A DNA stretch of 32,859 nt from Coriobacteriia bacterium (GTDB lineage Bacteria > Actinomycetota > Coriobacteriia > Anaerosomatales > PALSA-660): contig JANYJF010000058.1 in assembly GCA_025361885.1 (NCBI GenBank), positions 1 to 32,859 on the forward strand, written 5' to 3'. Under the pieces are notes generated by a model that saw only the letters and a program-made list of their open reading frames with translations, made no database searches and was not told the origin of the DNA. This document shows, piece after piece, positions 1 to 8,396 of the stretch. Both the position numbers and the translations under genes were made by a program. Each line of letters begins with the position of its first letter. The first letter of the stretch is position 1.

Positions 1-564
1 ACAGCAGACGGCGAGCTGCACGAACGTCAGCGGCCGGGAATCGTGCTCGCGTCCGAGCGAGCCGAGCACGATGATGTGCGCGGAGTATGCGACGGCGCAC
101 AGCAGGACACGGGTATCTCCGGCATTCCATCCGCCGGCCGCTCCACCCGACAGCAGCCACAGGCCGATCACCGACGCCACGATCCCGAGCCACGCCGGCC
201 ACGATGGCGGCCTGCGCAGCACGACGGCCTGCAGGAACGGCGTGATCACGACGAACATCCCCGTGATGAAGGCGGCCTTCGAGGGCGAAGTGCCCTGCAG
301 TCCCCACGTCTGGAACACGTAACCGGCCGTCAGCAGCAGCCCGGCGAGCACGCCCACCCGCACGGTGCCGGGCCTGAACAGACGGAACGTCCTCGGGAAC
401 AGCACCACGAATGCGGCCGACGCGATGGCGAACCGCCAGAACAGGAAGCCGTAGAGCGGGTAGTCCGCGACCGCGTTCTTGACCATCACGAACGTGGCGC
501 CCCACACTGCGGCGACGCCCACCAGCGCCAAGGTCACGAGCCACCGCCGCGCGGCGGCGCTCAC
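1..564 (-). CDS. EamA/DMT-family transporter, 3' truncated by window edge
   Basis: Manual minus-strand translation VSAAARRWLVTLALVGVAAVWGATFVMVKNAVADYPLYGFLFWRFAIAS...LAGLLLTAGYVFQTWGLQGTSPSKAAFITGMFVVITPFLQAVVLRR; typical EamA WGatFv.vK and FLFWRF.iA motifs and TM helices. This frame is not in the supplied ORF list because it runs off the window edge. Confidence 0.85.
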   Translation of the reverse strand, partial: MSAAARRWLVTLALVGVAAVWGATFVMVKNAVADYPLYGFLFWRFAIASAAFVVLFPRTFRLFRPGTVRVGVLAGLLLTAGYVFQTWGLQGTSPSKAAFITGMFVVITPFLQAVVLRRPPSWPAWLGIVASVIGLWLLSGGAAGGWNAGDTRVLLCAVAYSAHIIVLGSLGREHDSRPLTFVQLAVCC

Positions 565-576
565 GACGACGAGCCC

Positions 577-1020
577 CTACGCATCGCCAGGCTCGGCAGG
601 ATCGGTCTCGTCGTCGCTCGCTTCGGGGATCGGGGCCGTGGCGTTGACGACATCCGCCGGAAGATCCAGACGCGGAGCGTCGCTCCACAGCTTCTCGAGG
701 CGGTAGAAGTCGCGCTCCTGGGGCTGGAAGACGTGGATGACCAGATCTCCGAAATCGAGCAGCACCCACGTGTTCTCGCGCTCGCCCTCACGGCCGATCG
801 GCTTGATGCCGCACTTCACGCGCAGCTGCTCTTCTATCTCGTCCGCGATGGACGAGACCTGTCGGTCCGTGGCACCCGTGGCGATCACGAAGTAGTCGGT
901 GACCACCAGAAGGTCGCCCACGAACATGGCCACCACGTCGGCGGCCTTCTTGTCGGCCGCGGCCTCAGCCGCGACTCGTGCATAGCCCTGGATATCGGTT
1001 AGGGCGTCCTTGTTCGGCAT
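577..1020 (-). CDS. rsfS: Ribosomal silencing factor RsfS (Iojap family)
   Basis: MPNKDALTDIQGYARVAAEAAADKKAADVVAMFVGDLLVVTDYFVIATGATDRQVSSIADEIEEQL...WVLLDFGDLVIHVFQPQERDFYRLEKLWSDAP; start at ATG 1018-1020, not at the start of the longer ORF. Confidence 0.95.
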   Translation of the reverse strand: MPNKDALTDIQGYARVAAEAAADKKAADVVAMFVGDLLVVTDYFVIATGATDRQVSSIADEIEEQLRVKCGIKPIGREGERENTWVLLDFGDLVIHVFQPQERDFYRLEKLWSDAPRLDLPADVVNATAPIPEASDDETDPAEPGDA

Positions 1021-1025
1021 ACCGG

Positions 1026-2327
1026 TCAGCTCCCTGCTGGTGGAACGTAATCGCGTCCGATGACGACGATGATGTCGGTGATGTCCTGAGGGGCGTCGAC
1101 CTCTCGGATGTCGCCCGTGCCGAGCACCTCGCGGATGCGCGCTGCGTCGGCCTTGCTCCCATGATAGAGGAGTATCTGTGTCCGCTTGTAGTCGAACTTG
1201 TCCGCGTTCTTGGAATCGACGACCCTGAACCCCTGCCGGATGAGCTGCTGCGCAGCCTTGCCCGCGATCCCCGGCGAGCCGGTGCCGTTGAACACGATCA
1301 CGCGCGACGCCTGCTTTGTGGTGTCGGTCTTCACGCCCCACCACGACAGAAGCAGGTCCGCGACCTGCTCGCGCTGGGGTTCGAAGAAGCGCTGGTCTCC
1401 CACGGCCACCTGCCGGACCGGCAATGGCACGATCCATACGTCCTTGGCCTTGACTGTCGCGAGGAAGCCGGTGAGCTCATCCTTCTCGGCCAGCTTGAGG
1501 TCAGACTTTATCGCATTGCTGAGCAGACGGGCGACCGCCTGCGTCCTCATCAGGTTCTGGTATGTGTCCGAGCCCACCTCCACGTAGCGCTCGAACGGCA
1601 CGCCGAGGTAGTTGGAGACCGCGTCCTTGGAGACCTGGGGTCCCGCCTCGAAGCTGGTCCCGATGCGCTCGAAGCCCTGCCCCGGCACCTCGACGTACGC
1701 GCCGTCAGGGATGGCTATCCCCAAGACCCTCTTGCCGGAGCGCTCGGCTTTGAGCGCGAGAAAACCGATCGCGCGTCCGTTGTTGACGCCGATGACCAGG
1801 AGGTTCTCCTTCGCATTGAGTGCGCGCACGCGGGTCGCCTCCCCCACGGCGATGCGGCGCTCGTTCCAGCGGACGGCCGTGTTGATGCCGACCGCGACGC
1901 CCCACAATACGAGTGCGGCGCCAGCGAGCACCACCACCGCGAAGCCCGCCCAGGCGACGACCCGCCCCGTCTTGCTCCCGATGGAGGACACCCGCGCCGA
2001 CACACCCTCACGGACTCTGGCGACCTTCTCGGAACGGCGTCGCTGCTTCCCGAGGTGCGACGTGCGCTTCGAGGTCCTGTATCCCGCGGAGACATCCGCC
2101 CGGGCATCCGGGTCCGGCAGTGTGCGTGGCAGGGCGTCCCGCACGGGCCGAGGCGTTTCCGCCTCCAGTGTCGTCTCCTCGCGCCCAGCATCGGCCTCCA
2201 TCGAGCGGTCATCCGTGGGGACCGATCCGCGGTCGTCCCGCATGGCGTCTTCGCGCAGTGTCTCATCCGAGACGGGCTCATCCGCGGCGCCCCGACGTCG
2301 TCGCGACCTGCGTCCGAGCGGCCTCAC
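1026..2327 (-). CDS. LytR_C domain membrane protein with a degenerate LCP-like domain
   Basis: GTG start overlaps the yqeK stop (2324-2327). One TM helix, then ENLLVIGVNNGRAIGFLALKAERSGKRVLGIAIPDGAYVEVPGQGFERIGTSFEAGP... (LCP-like) and C-terminal SRVIVFNGTGSPGIAGKAAQQLIRQGFRVVDS...TQILLYHGSKADAARI (LytR_C). Confidence 0.75.
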   Translation of the reverse strand: MRPLGRRSRRRRGAADEPVSDETLREDAMRDDRGSVPTDDRSMEADAGREETTLEAETPRPVRDALPRTLPDPDARADVSAGYRTSKRTSHLGKQRRRSEKVARVREGVSARVSSIGSKTGRVVAWAGFAVVVLAGAALVLWGVAVGINTAVRWNERRIAVGEATRVRALNAKENLLVIGVNNGRAIGFLALKAERSGKRVLGIAIPDGAYVEVPGQGFERIGTSFEAGPQVSKDAVSNYLGVPFERYVEVGSDTYQNLMRTQAVARLLSNAIKSDLKLAEKDELTGFLATVKAKDVWIVPLPVRQVAVGDQRFFEPQREQVADLLLSWWGVKTDTTKQASRVIVFNGTGSPGIAGKAAQQLIRQGFRVVDSKNADKFDYKRTQILLYHGSKADAARIREVLGTGDIREVDAPQDITDIIVVIGRDYVPPAGS

Positions 2328-2911
2328 GCGTCCGCCTCCGCCACAAGGGCGTTCCACACGCGCACGGTGTCCGGATGGACGCGCCGTCCGCATCCGATGA
2401 TGTGCAGCACCGACCTCCGGTAGGAGGCGAAGAGGAGTTGCGACAGGGTCGTGTCCGGCGCGAGCGCGAGCGCCCGCAACTCGAGCACGCCCTCGAACGT
2501 GCGCGAAGGCTCGAGCATGTCGGCTATGTAGACGATCCGGCTGAGGTCCGTCATGTCGACCTCGCCGACGGTGTGGACCGCGATCGCGTCGACGATGGCG
2601 GGCGCGATCCCGGGGAACGCTTCGCGCACCTGCGCCGCCGCGACCCTCGCATGCAGCAAGTACGGCACCGCACGGTCCACGTCGCACATCGGCAAGCCGT
2701 CGCGCTGCGCGTAGGCGAGCAGCTCCGCCGCCGTATCGTCCCGGCTCCAGTCGTGCAGCAGGCCAGCGAGAGCTGCCTCGTCGGCGTCCGAGCCGAATCG
2801 GATGGCGAGGCCCCGCGCGAAGACCGAGACACGCTCGCAGTGCGCGAGGCTGCTGGGTGATAGACGCGCCGCCAGGGCCACACGCGCGGTATCGGCGGCC
2901 GGGTTGCTCAC
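2324..2911 (-). CDS. yqeK: HD-domain protein YqeK (Ap4A hydrolase-like)
   Basis: HCERVSVFARGLA...LAGLLHDWSRD...HARVAA...AIVDAIAVHTVGEVDMTDLSRIVYIADMLEPSR; located next to nadD and rsfS as is usual. Confidence 0.9.
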   Translation of the reverse strand: MSNPAADTARVALAARLSPSSLAHCERVSVFARGLAIRFGSDADEAALAGLLHDWSRDDTAAELLAYAQRDGLPMCDVDRAVPYLLHARVAAAQVREAFPGIAPAIVDAIAVHTVGEVDMTDLSRIVYIADMLEPSRTFEGVLELRALALAPDTTLSQLLFASYRRSVLHIIGCGRRVHPDTVRVWNALVAEADA

Positions 2912-3531
2912 CGGTCGCCGTCCCTGGCGTAGAGACCGTTCTTGACGATGTATGCCGAGACCGCCTCAGGCAGCAGGTAGCGCACCGGCCGCCTGTCAGC
3001 CACACGCGCCCGGATGCCTGAGGACGAGATGGCGAGAGCTGGCACCGCCATCGGCTCGACGCGCGGTGCCGTGACACCTGGCGGCATGGCGTCGGTCAGG
3101 GGATCCGCCTCGTAGCCGGGCCGAGTAGCCGCGATGAAGGTGGTCAGGCCCGCCAGCTCTTCCGCGCCCTTCCACGTCAGGATCTCGCGGATGGCGTCGG
3201 CGCCGGTGATGAAGAACAGCTCGGTGCTCGGCCCGTACGAGTCACGCAGCTGGCGCAGCGTGTCGACCGTGTAGGTGTCGCCCGGGCGGTCGATCTCGAG
3301 TCGCGATACCTCGAAGTCGGGATTGGACGCCGTGGCGATGACCGTCATGAGATACCGATCTTCGGCCGAAGACACGGAGCGATGCGTCTTGCGAACAGGA
3401 CGGCCCGTCGGCATGAAGACGACTCGGTCCAGGTCGAACTGGACCAGGGCCTCCTCGGCGGTCACGAGGTGCCCGTAGTGGACGGGGTCGAAGGTCCCGC
3501 CCATTATGCCGAGCCGCAGGGTCTTGATCAC
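2908..3531 (-). CDS. nadD: Nicotinate-nucleotide adenylyltransferase
   Basis: VIKTLRLGIMGGTFDPVHYGHLVTAEEAL...; GGTFDPVHxGH motif and ISSSGIR motif; GTG start overlaps the proA stop. Confidence 0.95.
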   Translation of the reverse strand: MIKTLRLGIMGGTFDPVHYGHLVTAEEALVQFDLDRVVFMPTGRPVRKTHRSVSSAEDRYLMTVIATASNPDFEVSRLEIDRPGDTYTVDTLRQLRDSYGPSTELFFITGADAIREILTWKGAEELAGLTTFIAATRPGYEADPLTDAMPPGVTAPRVEPMAVPALAISSSGIRARVADRRPVRYLLPEAVSAYIVKNGLYARDGDR

Positions 3532-4781
3532 TCGCGGACCTGTCCGCTCCCCATGCCGATGTACTTGGTGGATGTAAGTGCGTGCAGCCCCATCGGACCG
3601 CGCGCGTGCAGCTTCTGTGTGGAGATGCCTATCTCGGCGCCAAGGCCGAACTCGCCGCCATCCGTGAAGCGGGTGGATGCGTTGACGTAGACGGCCGCGG
3701 CGTCGATCTCGGTAGTGAAGCGGCGCGCGGCCTCGTAGTCGCTGGTGACGATGGCCTCGGAGTGGCCGGTCCCATACGTGTTGATATGGGCGATCGCGTC
3801 GTCCAGGCCCTTGACCACCTTGCACGCCATCTTCATGTCCAGGTACTCGGTGGCCCAGTCCTGGTCGGTGGCGGGCTGGATGCGCATGATCGCACCGAGC
3901 GCGCGCGTCTTCTCGTCTCCGAAGACGGTCACGCCCTCGTCCTCGAGGGCCTTGAGGATCATCGGCAGCACCCTCTCGTGCTCCGCCTCGTCGATCAGCA
4001 GGGTCTCGGCGGCGTTACACACCCCCGGGCGCTGGACCTTCGAGTTGAGCGTGATGCGGCGGGCCATCTCGGGGTCGGCCGTCTTGTGGACATAGACGTG
4101 ACAGTTGCCCACGCCGGTCTCGATGACAGGCACCTTGGCGTTCTCGACGACGGACTTGATGAGGCTCGCGCCACCGCGAGGGATCAGCACGTCGATCAGG
4201 CCGTGCAGCCCCATCAGCTCGTCAGCGGCAGCGTGGTCAGTCGACTCGATGGACGCGATGCAGCCGTCAGGCAGGCCGGCACCCGTCGCGGCGCCCGCGA
4301 GGACGCGGGTGATGGCGAGGTTCGACCTGATGGCCATCGAGCCGCCGCGCAACACCACCGCGTTGCCCGTCTTGATGCACAGCGCGGCCGCGTCAGCCGT
4401 CACGTTGGGCCTGGCCTCATAGATCATCGCCACGACGCCGAGCGGGACGCGTATCTGCGTGATCTGGATGCCGTTGTTCATCCGGTGCCCGGAGACCACT
4501 TCGCCGATAGGGTCGGGCAGCAGCGACAGGCTGCGGAGCGCCTCCGACATGGACTTGAGCCGCTGCGGGTCCAATGCCAGGCGGTCGAGCAGTCCCGCCG
4601 ACGTGTTCTTGGCGCGCGCGGCGGCCATGTCCTCCTCGTTGGCGGCGAGGATCTCATCCGACTTGTGCGTGAGGGCGTGAGCCATCGCGAGCAGGGCGCG
4701 GTCACGCTGGCGGGTGGATGTCGCGGCCAGGATGCGTGATGCCTCGTGCGCCTTGATCGCCAGGGCTCTGACTTCGGACAT
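3528..4781 (-). CDS. proA: Glutamate-5-semialdehyde dehydrogenase
   Basis: MSEVRALAIKAHEASRILAATSTRQRDRALLAMAHAL...MIYEARPNVTADAAALCIKTGNAVVLRGG...VQRPGVCNAAETLLID; start chosen at MSEVRAL (4779-4781). Confidence 0.95.
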   Translation of the reverse strand: MSEVRALAIKAHEASRILAATSTRQRDRALLAMAHALTHKSDEILAANEEDMAAARAKNTSAGLLDRLALDPQRLKSMSEALRSLSLLPDPIGEVVSGHRMNNGIQITQIRVPLGVVAMIYEARPNVTADAAALCIKTGNAVVLRGGSMAIRSNLAITRVLAGAATGAGLPDGCIASIESTDHAAADELMGLHGLIDVLIPRGGASLIKSVVENAKVPVIETGVGNCHVYVHKTADPEMARRITLNSKVQRPGVCNAAETLLIDEAEHERVLPMILKALEDEGVTVFGDEKTRALGAIMRIQPATDQDWATEYLDMKMACKVVKGLDDAIAHINTYGTGHSEAIVTSDYEAARRFTTEIDAAAVYVNASTRFTDGGEFGLGAEIGISTQKLHARGPMGLHALTSTKYIGMGSGQVRE

Positions 4782-4859
4782 GGTGTCGACCGTCCCCTCT
4801 CGCTCCAGCATCTCGCCTTGCAGGGCGCCTCGAAGCCGCTCAGGGCTTGTGCGCACATT

Positions 4860-5972
4860 CTACAGGATGACCAGCCGGTCCCTGTGGACGACCTCTGTGC
4901 CGGCGAGTCGCGGCGCGACCCCGGCAATCTCGGACGACTTGAGCCCCATGACCTGCGACAACTCCGCCGACGAGAGGCCGGACAGGCCGCGGGCGATCAC
5001 ACGACCGTGCGGATCGGTGATCGCGATGGCGTCGTCCGCATGGAACGTGCCTTCCACCGCGACGACCCCCGCGGGCAGCAGACTCTTACCCCGCAGACAC
5101 AACGCGTCCCGCGCGCCTTCATCGACGGTCACGGTACCCACGGGCTTGAGCCCGTACGCGATCCAGAGCTTACGCCCGGCCAAGGCCGACTCATCGCCGG
5201 CGAAGTACGTGCCCACGGGCTCGCCTGCCGCCGCCGCGACCACGACACCTTCGCGCCTGCCGTCGGCCACGACCATGGGGATGCCGGCCTTCATCAGGAT
5301 ACGTGCGGCTTCGATCTTGGTAGCCATGCCGCCGCTACCGGCGTCCGAGCCTGCGCCGCCCGCCGCGGCCACGAGCCCGTCGGTCAGGGTCGCGACATGT
5401 TCGACGAGCGAGGCGTCCTCGCTCGTGCGGGGATCGGCGTCGTACAGGCCCTCGATGTCGGTGAGCAGCATGACCAGGTCGGCCTTCACCATGATGCCGA
5501 CCAGTGCCGCCAGTGTGTCGTTATCGCCGAAGCGGATCTCATCGACAGCTGTGGTGTCGTTCTCGTTGACCACCGCCACCACGTCCATCTCCAGCAGCCG
5601 CTCGAGCGTCGCACACGCGAAGAGGTACTGCTGGCGATGCGCCGTGTCGTGGCGCGTGAGGAGCACCTGCGCGACCGGCACCCCCGCTTCGCCGAAGAGC
5701 TTCGCGTAATGCCCGATGATGCGGACCTGCCCGATCGCGGCGGCGGCCTGCAGGGCGGTGAGTTCGTCGGGGCGCTCGGTCATGCCCATCGCCTCGACAC
5801 CCGCGGCGATCGCGCCACTCGTCACCACGATCACCCGGTCACCCGATGCGCGCAGCGCGGCGACCTGTCCGGCAAGCGAGCGCAGATAGTCGCGGTCTAT
5901 TCGCCCGTCCACGCCCGTGAGCGTGGAGGTGCCGACCTTGACGACTATGCGCCGCGCGCCGGTGTCACTCAT
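4860..5972 (-). CDS. proB: Glutamate 5-kinase with PUA domain
   Basis: MSDTGARRIVVKVGTSTLTG...VIVVTSGAIAAGVEAMG...VAVVNENDTTAVDEIRFGDNDTLAALV, with C-terminal PUA-like region. Confidence 0.95.
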   Translation of the reverse strand: MSDTGARRIVVKVGTSTLTGVDGRIDRDYLRSLAGQVAALRASGDRVIVVTSGAIAAGVEAMGMTERPDELTALQAAAAIGQVRIIGHYAKLFGEAGVPVAQVLLTRHDTAHRQQYLFACATLERLLEMDVVAVVNENDTTAVDEIRFGDNDTLAALVGIMVKADLVMLLTDIEGLYDADPRTSEDASLVEHVATLTDGLVAAAGGAGSDAGSGGMATKIEAARILMKAGIPMVVADGRREGVVVAAAAGEPVGTYFAGDESALAGRKLWIAYGLKPVGTVTVDEGARDALCLRGKSLLPAGVVAVEGTFHADDAIAITDPHGRVIARGLSGLSSAELSQVMGLKSSEIAGVAPRLAGTEVVHRDRLVIL

Positions 5973-7263
5973 CCGCAAGCCCCGCCTCGAACTCGAAGGT
6001 CACGGGGCCTATCGTAACGGAATCGCCATCCCGGGCGCCCGCCGCGACGAGCGCGTTCTCCACACCAGCACGGGCCAGCCGCCGCTGCAGGAACGCGACG
6101 GCCTCCTCGTTGCCGATCTCCGTCTGGATGACCCATCGCTCGTACGATCGGCCATGGACGCTGAACTCGTGGGGAGCCGTCTGCTCGATGCGCAGGTCCG
6201 CGTCCTCGGGGTGGTCGTAGGTGAAGACCTCCTGGACCGGCTCGGCGTCGATGGGGCGAGCCGCGCGCAGGTCGTGCACCATCTGCCCGACCGCCAGTAT
6301 CAGCGGCTCCATCCCGGCACCGGTCACCGCCGATACAGCGAAGTACGGTATCTCGCGCTCCGCGGCATACGCCGCGACGGCCGCAGACGCCTCGGCGGCG
6401 CCTTCCATGTCCAGCTTGTTGCCCACCAACACCTGCGGGCGGGTCGCGAGCTCCGCCGCATGCGCCACGAGCTCCGCGTCGATCGCCGCGATGGCCTCGA
6501 TCGGATCGCGCTGGTCGTGGCCGCCCGTGAGGTCGACGACATGCATGATGAGCGCGGTGCGCTCGATATGGCGAAGGAACGCGTGCCCGAGACCGGCACC
6601 TTCACTCGCTCCCTCGATCAGCCCCGGCACGTCCGCCACCGTGAACGAGTTCCCGCCCGAGCGCACCACACCGAGGTTCGGCACGAGCGTCGTGAACGGG
6701 TAGTCGGCGATCTTGGGCCGTGCGGCGCTCATATGTGCGATGAGCGAGGACTTGCCCACGCTCGGGAAGCCCACGAGGGCGGCGTCCGCGAGGAGCTTGA
6801 GCTCCATGGTCACCCATCGCTCCTCGGAGGGCTCGCCCAGCTCCGCGAAGGCGGGTGCGCGCCGCGTCGGCGTGCAGAAGTGGATGTTGCCGCGCCCGCC
6901 GCGACCGCCGCGAGCCACGATCGCGCGCTGGCCCGGATGCGTCAGGTCCGCGATCACATGACCGGTCTCCGCGTCGCGTACGATGGTGCCGAGCGGCACG
7001 GGCAGTACGACATCCTCGCCCGTGGCCCCGTTCATGCGGCTCCCCTGGCCGTGGGTGCCGCGCTCGGCCTTGAAGTGCCGTTTGTAGTGATAGTCGATCA
7101 ACGTCGCGGCCTGCGCATCGGCGAGCAGCACGACGTTGCCGCCCGCACCGCCGTCGCCGCCGTCGGGGCCGCCCTTGGGGACGTGCTTCTCGCGGCGGAA
7201 CGACTTGCAGCCCGCACCGCCAGAACCCGCCTTCGCGAAGATCTTGGCCTCGTCGACGAACAT
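5965..7263 (-). CDS. obgE: Obg family GTPase
   Basis: MFVDEAKIFAKAGSGGAGCKSFRREKHVPKGGPDGGDGGAGGNVVL...VGFPSVGKSSLI...DVPGLIEGASEGAGLGHAFLRHIERT, OCT domain at the C-terminus. Confidence 0.97.
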   Translation of the reverse strand: MFVDEAKIFAKAGSGGAGCKSFRREKHVPKGGPDGGDGGAGGNVVLLADAQAATLIDYHYKRHFKAERGTHGQGSRMNGATGEDVVLPVPLGTIVRDAETGHVIADLTHPGQRAIVARGGRGGRGNIHFCTPTRRAPAFAELGEPSEERWVTMELKLLADAALVGFPSVGKSSLIAHMSAARPKIADYPFTTLVPNLGVVRSGGNSFTVADVPGLIEGASEGAGLGHAFLRHIERTALIMHVVDLTGGHDQRDPIEAIAAIDAELVAHAAELATRPQVLVGNKLDMEGAAEASAAVAAYAAEREIPYFAVSAVTGAGMEPLILAVGQMVHDLRAARPIDAEPVQEVFTYDHPEDADLRIEQTAPHEFSVHGRSYERWVIQTEIGNEEAVAFLQRRLARAGVENALVAAGARDGDSVTIGPVTFEFEAGLADE

Positions 7264-7295
7264 ATGCGCCTACCAGCTTCCTTGTGAGTGCGAAC

Positions 7296-7331
7296 GAGCC
7301 CCCCGCCGCAAACGTCGCGGGCGGAGGGCTC
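7296..7331 (-). terminator. Strong hairpin in the rpmA-obgE gap, possible attenuator
   Basis: Minus-strand RNA GAGCCCUCCGCC...GGCGGGGGGCUC: 12-bp stem with one G-U wobble, between rpmA stop and obgE start. No clear U-tract. Confidence 0.4.
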
Positions 7332-7359
7332 GGCTGATTCCGGTGGGTTCGAGGCTGAG

Positions 7360-7611
7360 CTACTCGACCGGTCGGACGTGCACCTTGCGCTTCAGGCCGC
7401 GGCTGAACTCCACGACGCCCGCACGCAACGCGAAGAGCGTGTCGTCGCCGCCGCGCCCCACGCCCTCGCCCGGGTGGATGTGCGTACCGCGCTGCCGCAC
7501 GATGATCGTGCCGCCGGTGACGACCTCGCCCGCGAACCGCTTCACCCCAAGGCGCTTGGACTTGGAGTCGCGGCCGTTCTTAGTGGAGCCGAGGCCTTTC
7601 TTGTGAGCCAT
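7360..7611 (-). CDS. rpmA: 50S ribosomal protein bL27
   Basis: [62 protein letters not shown]. Confidence 0.97.
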   Translation of the reverse strand: MAHKKGLGSTKNGRDSKSKRLGVKRFAGEVVTGGTIIVRQRGTHIHPGEGVGRGGDDTLFALRAGVVEFSRGLKRKVHVRPVE

Positions 7612-7650
7612 CTTGAGTTCCCTGCCTTCACATGATCCAGGCGGTCCAGC

Positions 7651-8286
7651 CTACTCGGCGGACTCGGTCTTCTTCTTGGGAGCGGCCTTCTTGGCCGGTG
7701 CCTTCTTCGTTGCAGCCGGCTTCGCGGCGGCATCCGCCTTGGCGGCCTTAGGAGCGGCGGTCTTCTTGGCGGCCGGAGCCTTCTTGACTGCGGGCTTGGC
7801 GGGCTTGGCGGCGGGCTTGGCGGCTGCTTCAGCCTTGGCGGGCTTGGCGGCGGGCTTGGCGGTCTTCGGAGCAGCCTCGGCCTTCGGAGCCGCGGCCTTC
7901 TTCGCGACGACAGGCTTCTCGGCCACAGCCTTCTTGACGGCCGGCTCGGCCTTGCTCGCGGCGGCCTTCTTCGCACCGGTCATCGAGATGTCACTGATCT
8001 TCACGATGGTGAGGTTCTGGCGATGACCACGGGTGCGCTTGTAGCCCTTGCGCTTCTTGAACTTGAAAACGATGACCTTGTCGCCCTTGGTGTGCTCAAG
8101 GACCTCGGCCGTGACTGTGGCGGAAGCAAGCTCATCCGCGTTGACCGCGACAGTGTCGCCATCGGACACGAACAGGACGTCGAACGTAACGGTATCGCCG
8201 ACAGCAGCGTCGAGCTTCTCGACGGTGACGACGGAACCCGCCTCGACCTTGTGCTGCTTGCCGCCTGTCTTGACGACTGCATACAT
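7651..8286 (-). CDS. rplU: 50S ribosomal protein bL21 with long Lys/Ala/Pro-rich C-terminal extension
   Basis: MYAVVKTGGKQHKVEAGSVVTVEKL...VIVFKFKKRKGYKRTRGHRQNLTIVKISDI (bL21 core), then about 107 residues of KKAAASKAEPAVKKAVAEKPVVAKKAAAPKAEAAPKTAKPAAKPAK... No stop between core and tail. Confidence 0.95.
   Translation of the reverse strand: MYAVVKTGGKQHKVEAGSVVTVEKLDAAVGDTVTFDVLFVSDGDTVAVNADELASATVTAEVLEHTKGDKVIVFKFKKRKGYKRTRGHRQNLTIVKISDISMTGAKKAAASKAEPAVKKAVAEKPVVAKKAAAPKAEAAPKTAKPAAKPAKAEAAAKPAAKPAKPAVKKAPAAKKTAAPKAAKADAAAKPAATKKAPAKKAAPKKKTESAE
7795..7862. repeat. Direct repeat: two identical 29-bp copies inside the rplU tail
   Basis: cttggcgggcttggcggcgggcttggcgg at 7795-7823 and again at 7834-7862; encodes repeated AKPAAKPAK modules. 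Confidence 0.9.
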
Positions 8287-8327
8287 GGCTAGGTGTTCCT
8301 GACTCTCGGTTGGATGCGCGAGGAGGT

Positions 8328-8357
8328 ATGCTACCACACCCCTCTCAGGGGTGGCAA
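8328..8357 (-). promoter_or_regulatory. Candidate sigma70-type promoter for rplU-rpmA-obgE
   Basis: Minus strand TTGCCA (8352-8357), 18-nt spacer, TAGCAT (8328-8333), about 40 nt upstream of the rplU ATG. The spacer holds a 7-bp perfect hairpin (cacccct/aggggtg, 8337-8353). Confidence 0.4.
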
Positions 8358-8372
8358 CGTCCCGGGAAACGC

Positions 8373-8396
8373 GGTCCACGGCCGGCGGGCCGGACC
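8373..8396 (-). terminator. Hairpin immediately after the ABC permease stop codon
   Basis: Minus-strand GGUCCGGCC-cgcc-GGCCguGGACC: 9-bp stem with a 2-nt bulge, between permease stop (TAG 8396-8398) and rplU promoter. Little U-tract. Confidence 0.45.

Noticed and set aside
978-2423. 481-aa plus-strand ORF opposite the LCP-like gene
   Set aside because: Antisense to a well-supported CDS; low-complexity Arg/His/Asp-rich composition typical of high-GC shadow ORFs; no recognisable domain.
3582-4739. 385-aa plus-strand ORF opposite proA
   Set aside because: Shadow ORF of a conserved enzyme gene in GC-rich DNA; no domain and biased composition.
4746-7287. Long plus-strand ORFs (423 and 456 aa) opposite proB and obgE
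   Set aside because: Same reason: antisense to clear housekeeping genes, composition is the mirror of GC3-rich codons.
7795-7862. Repeat block considered as a mobile element or CRISPR-like repeat
   Set aside because: It is in-frame low-complexity coding for the bL21 Lys/Ala/Pro tail.
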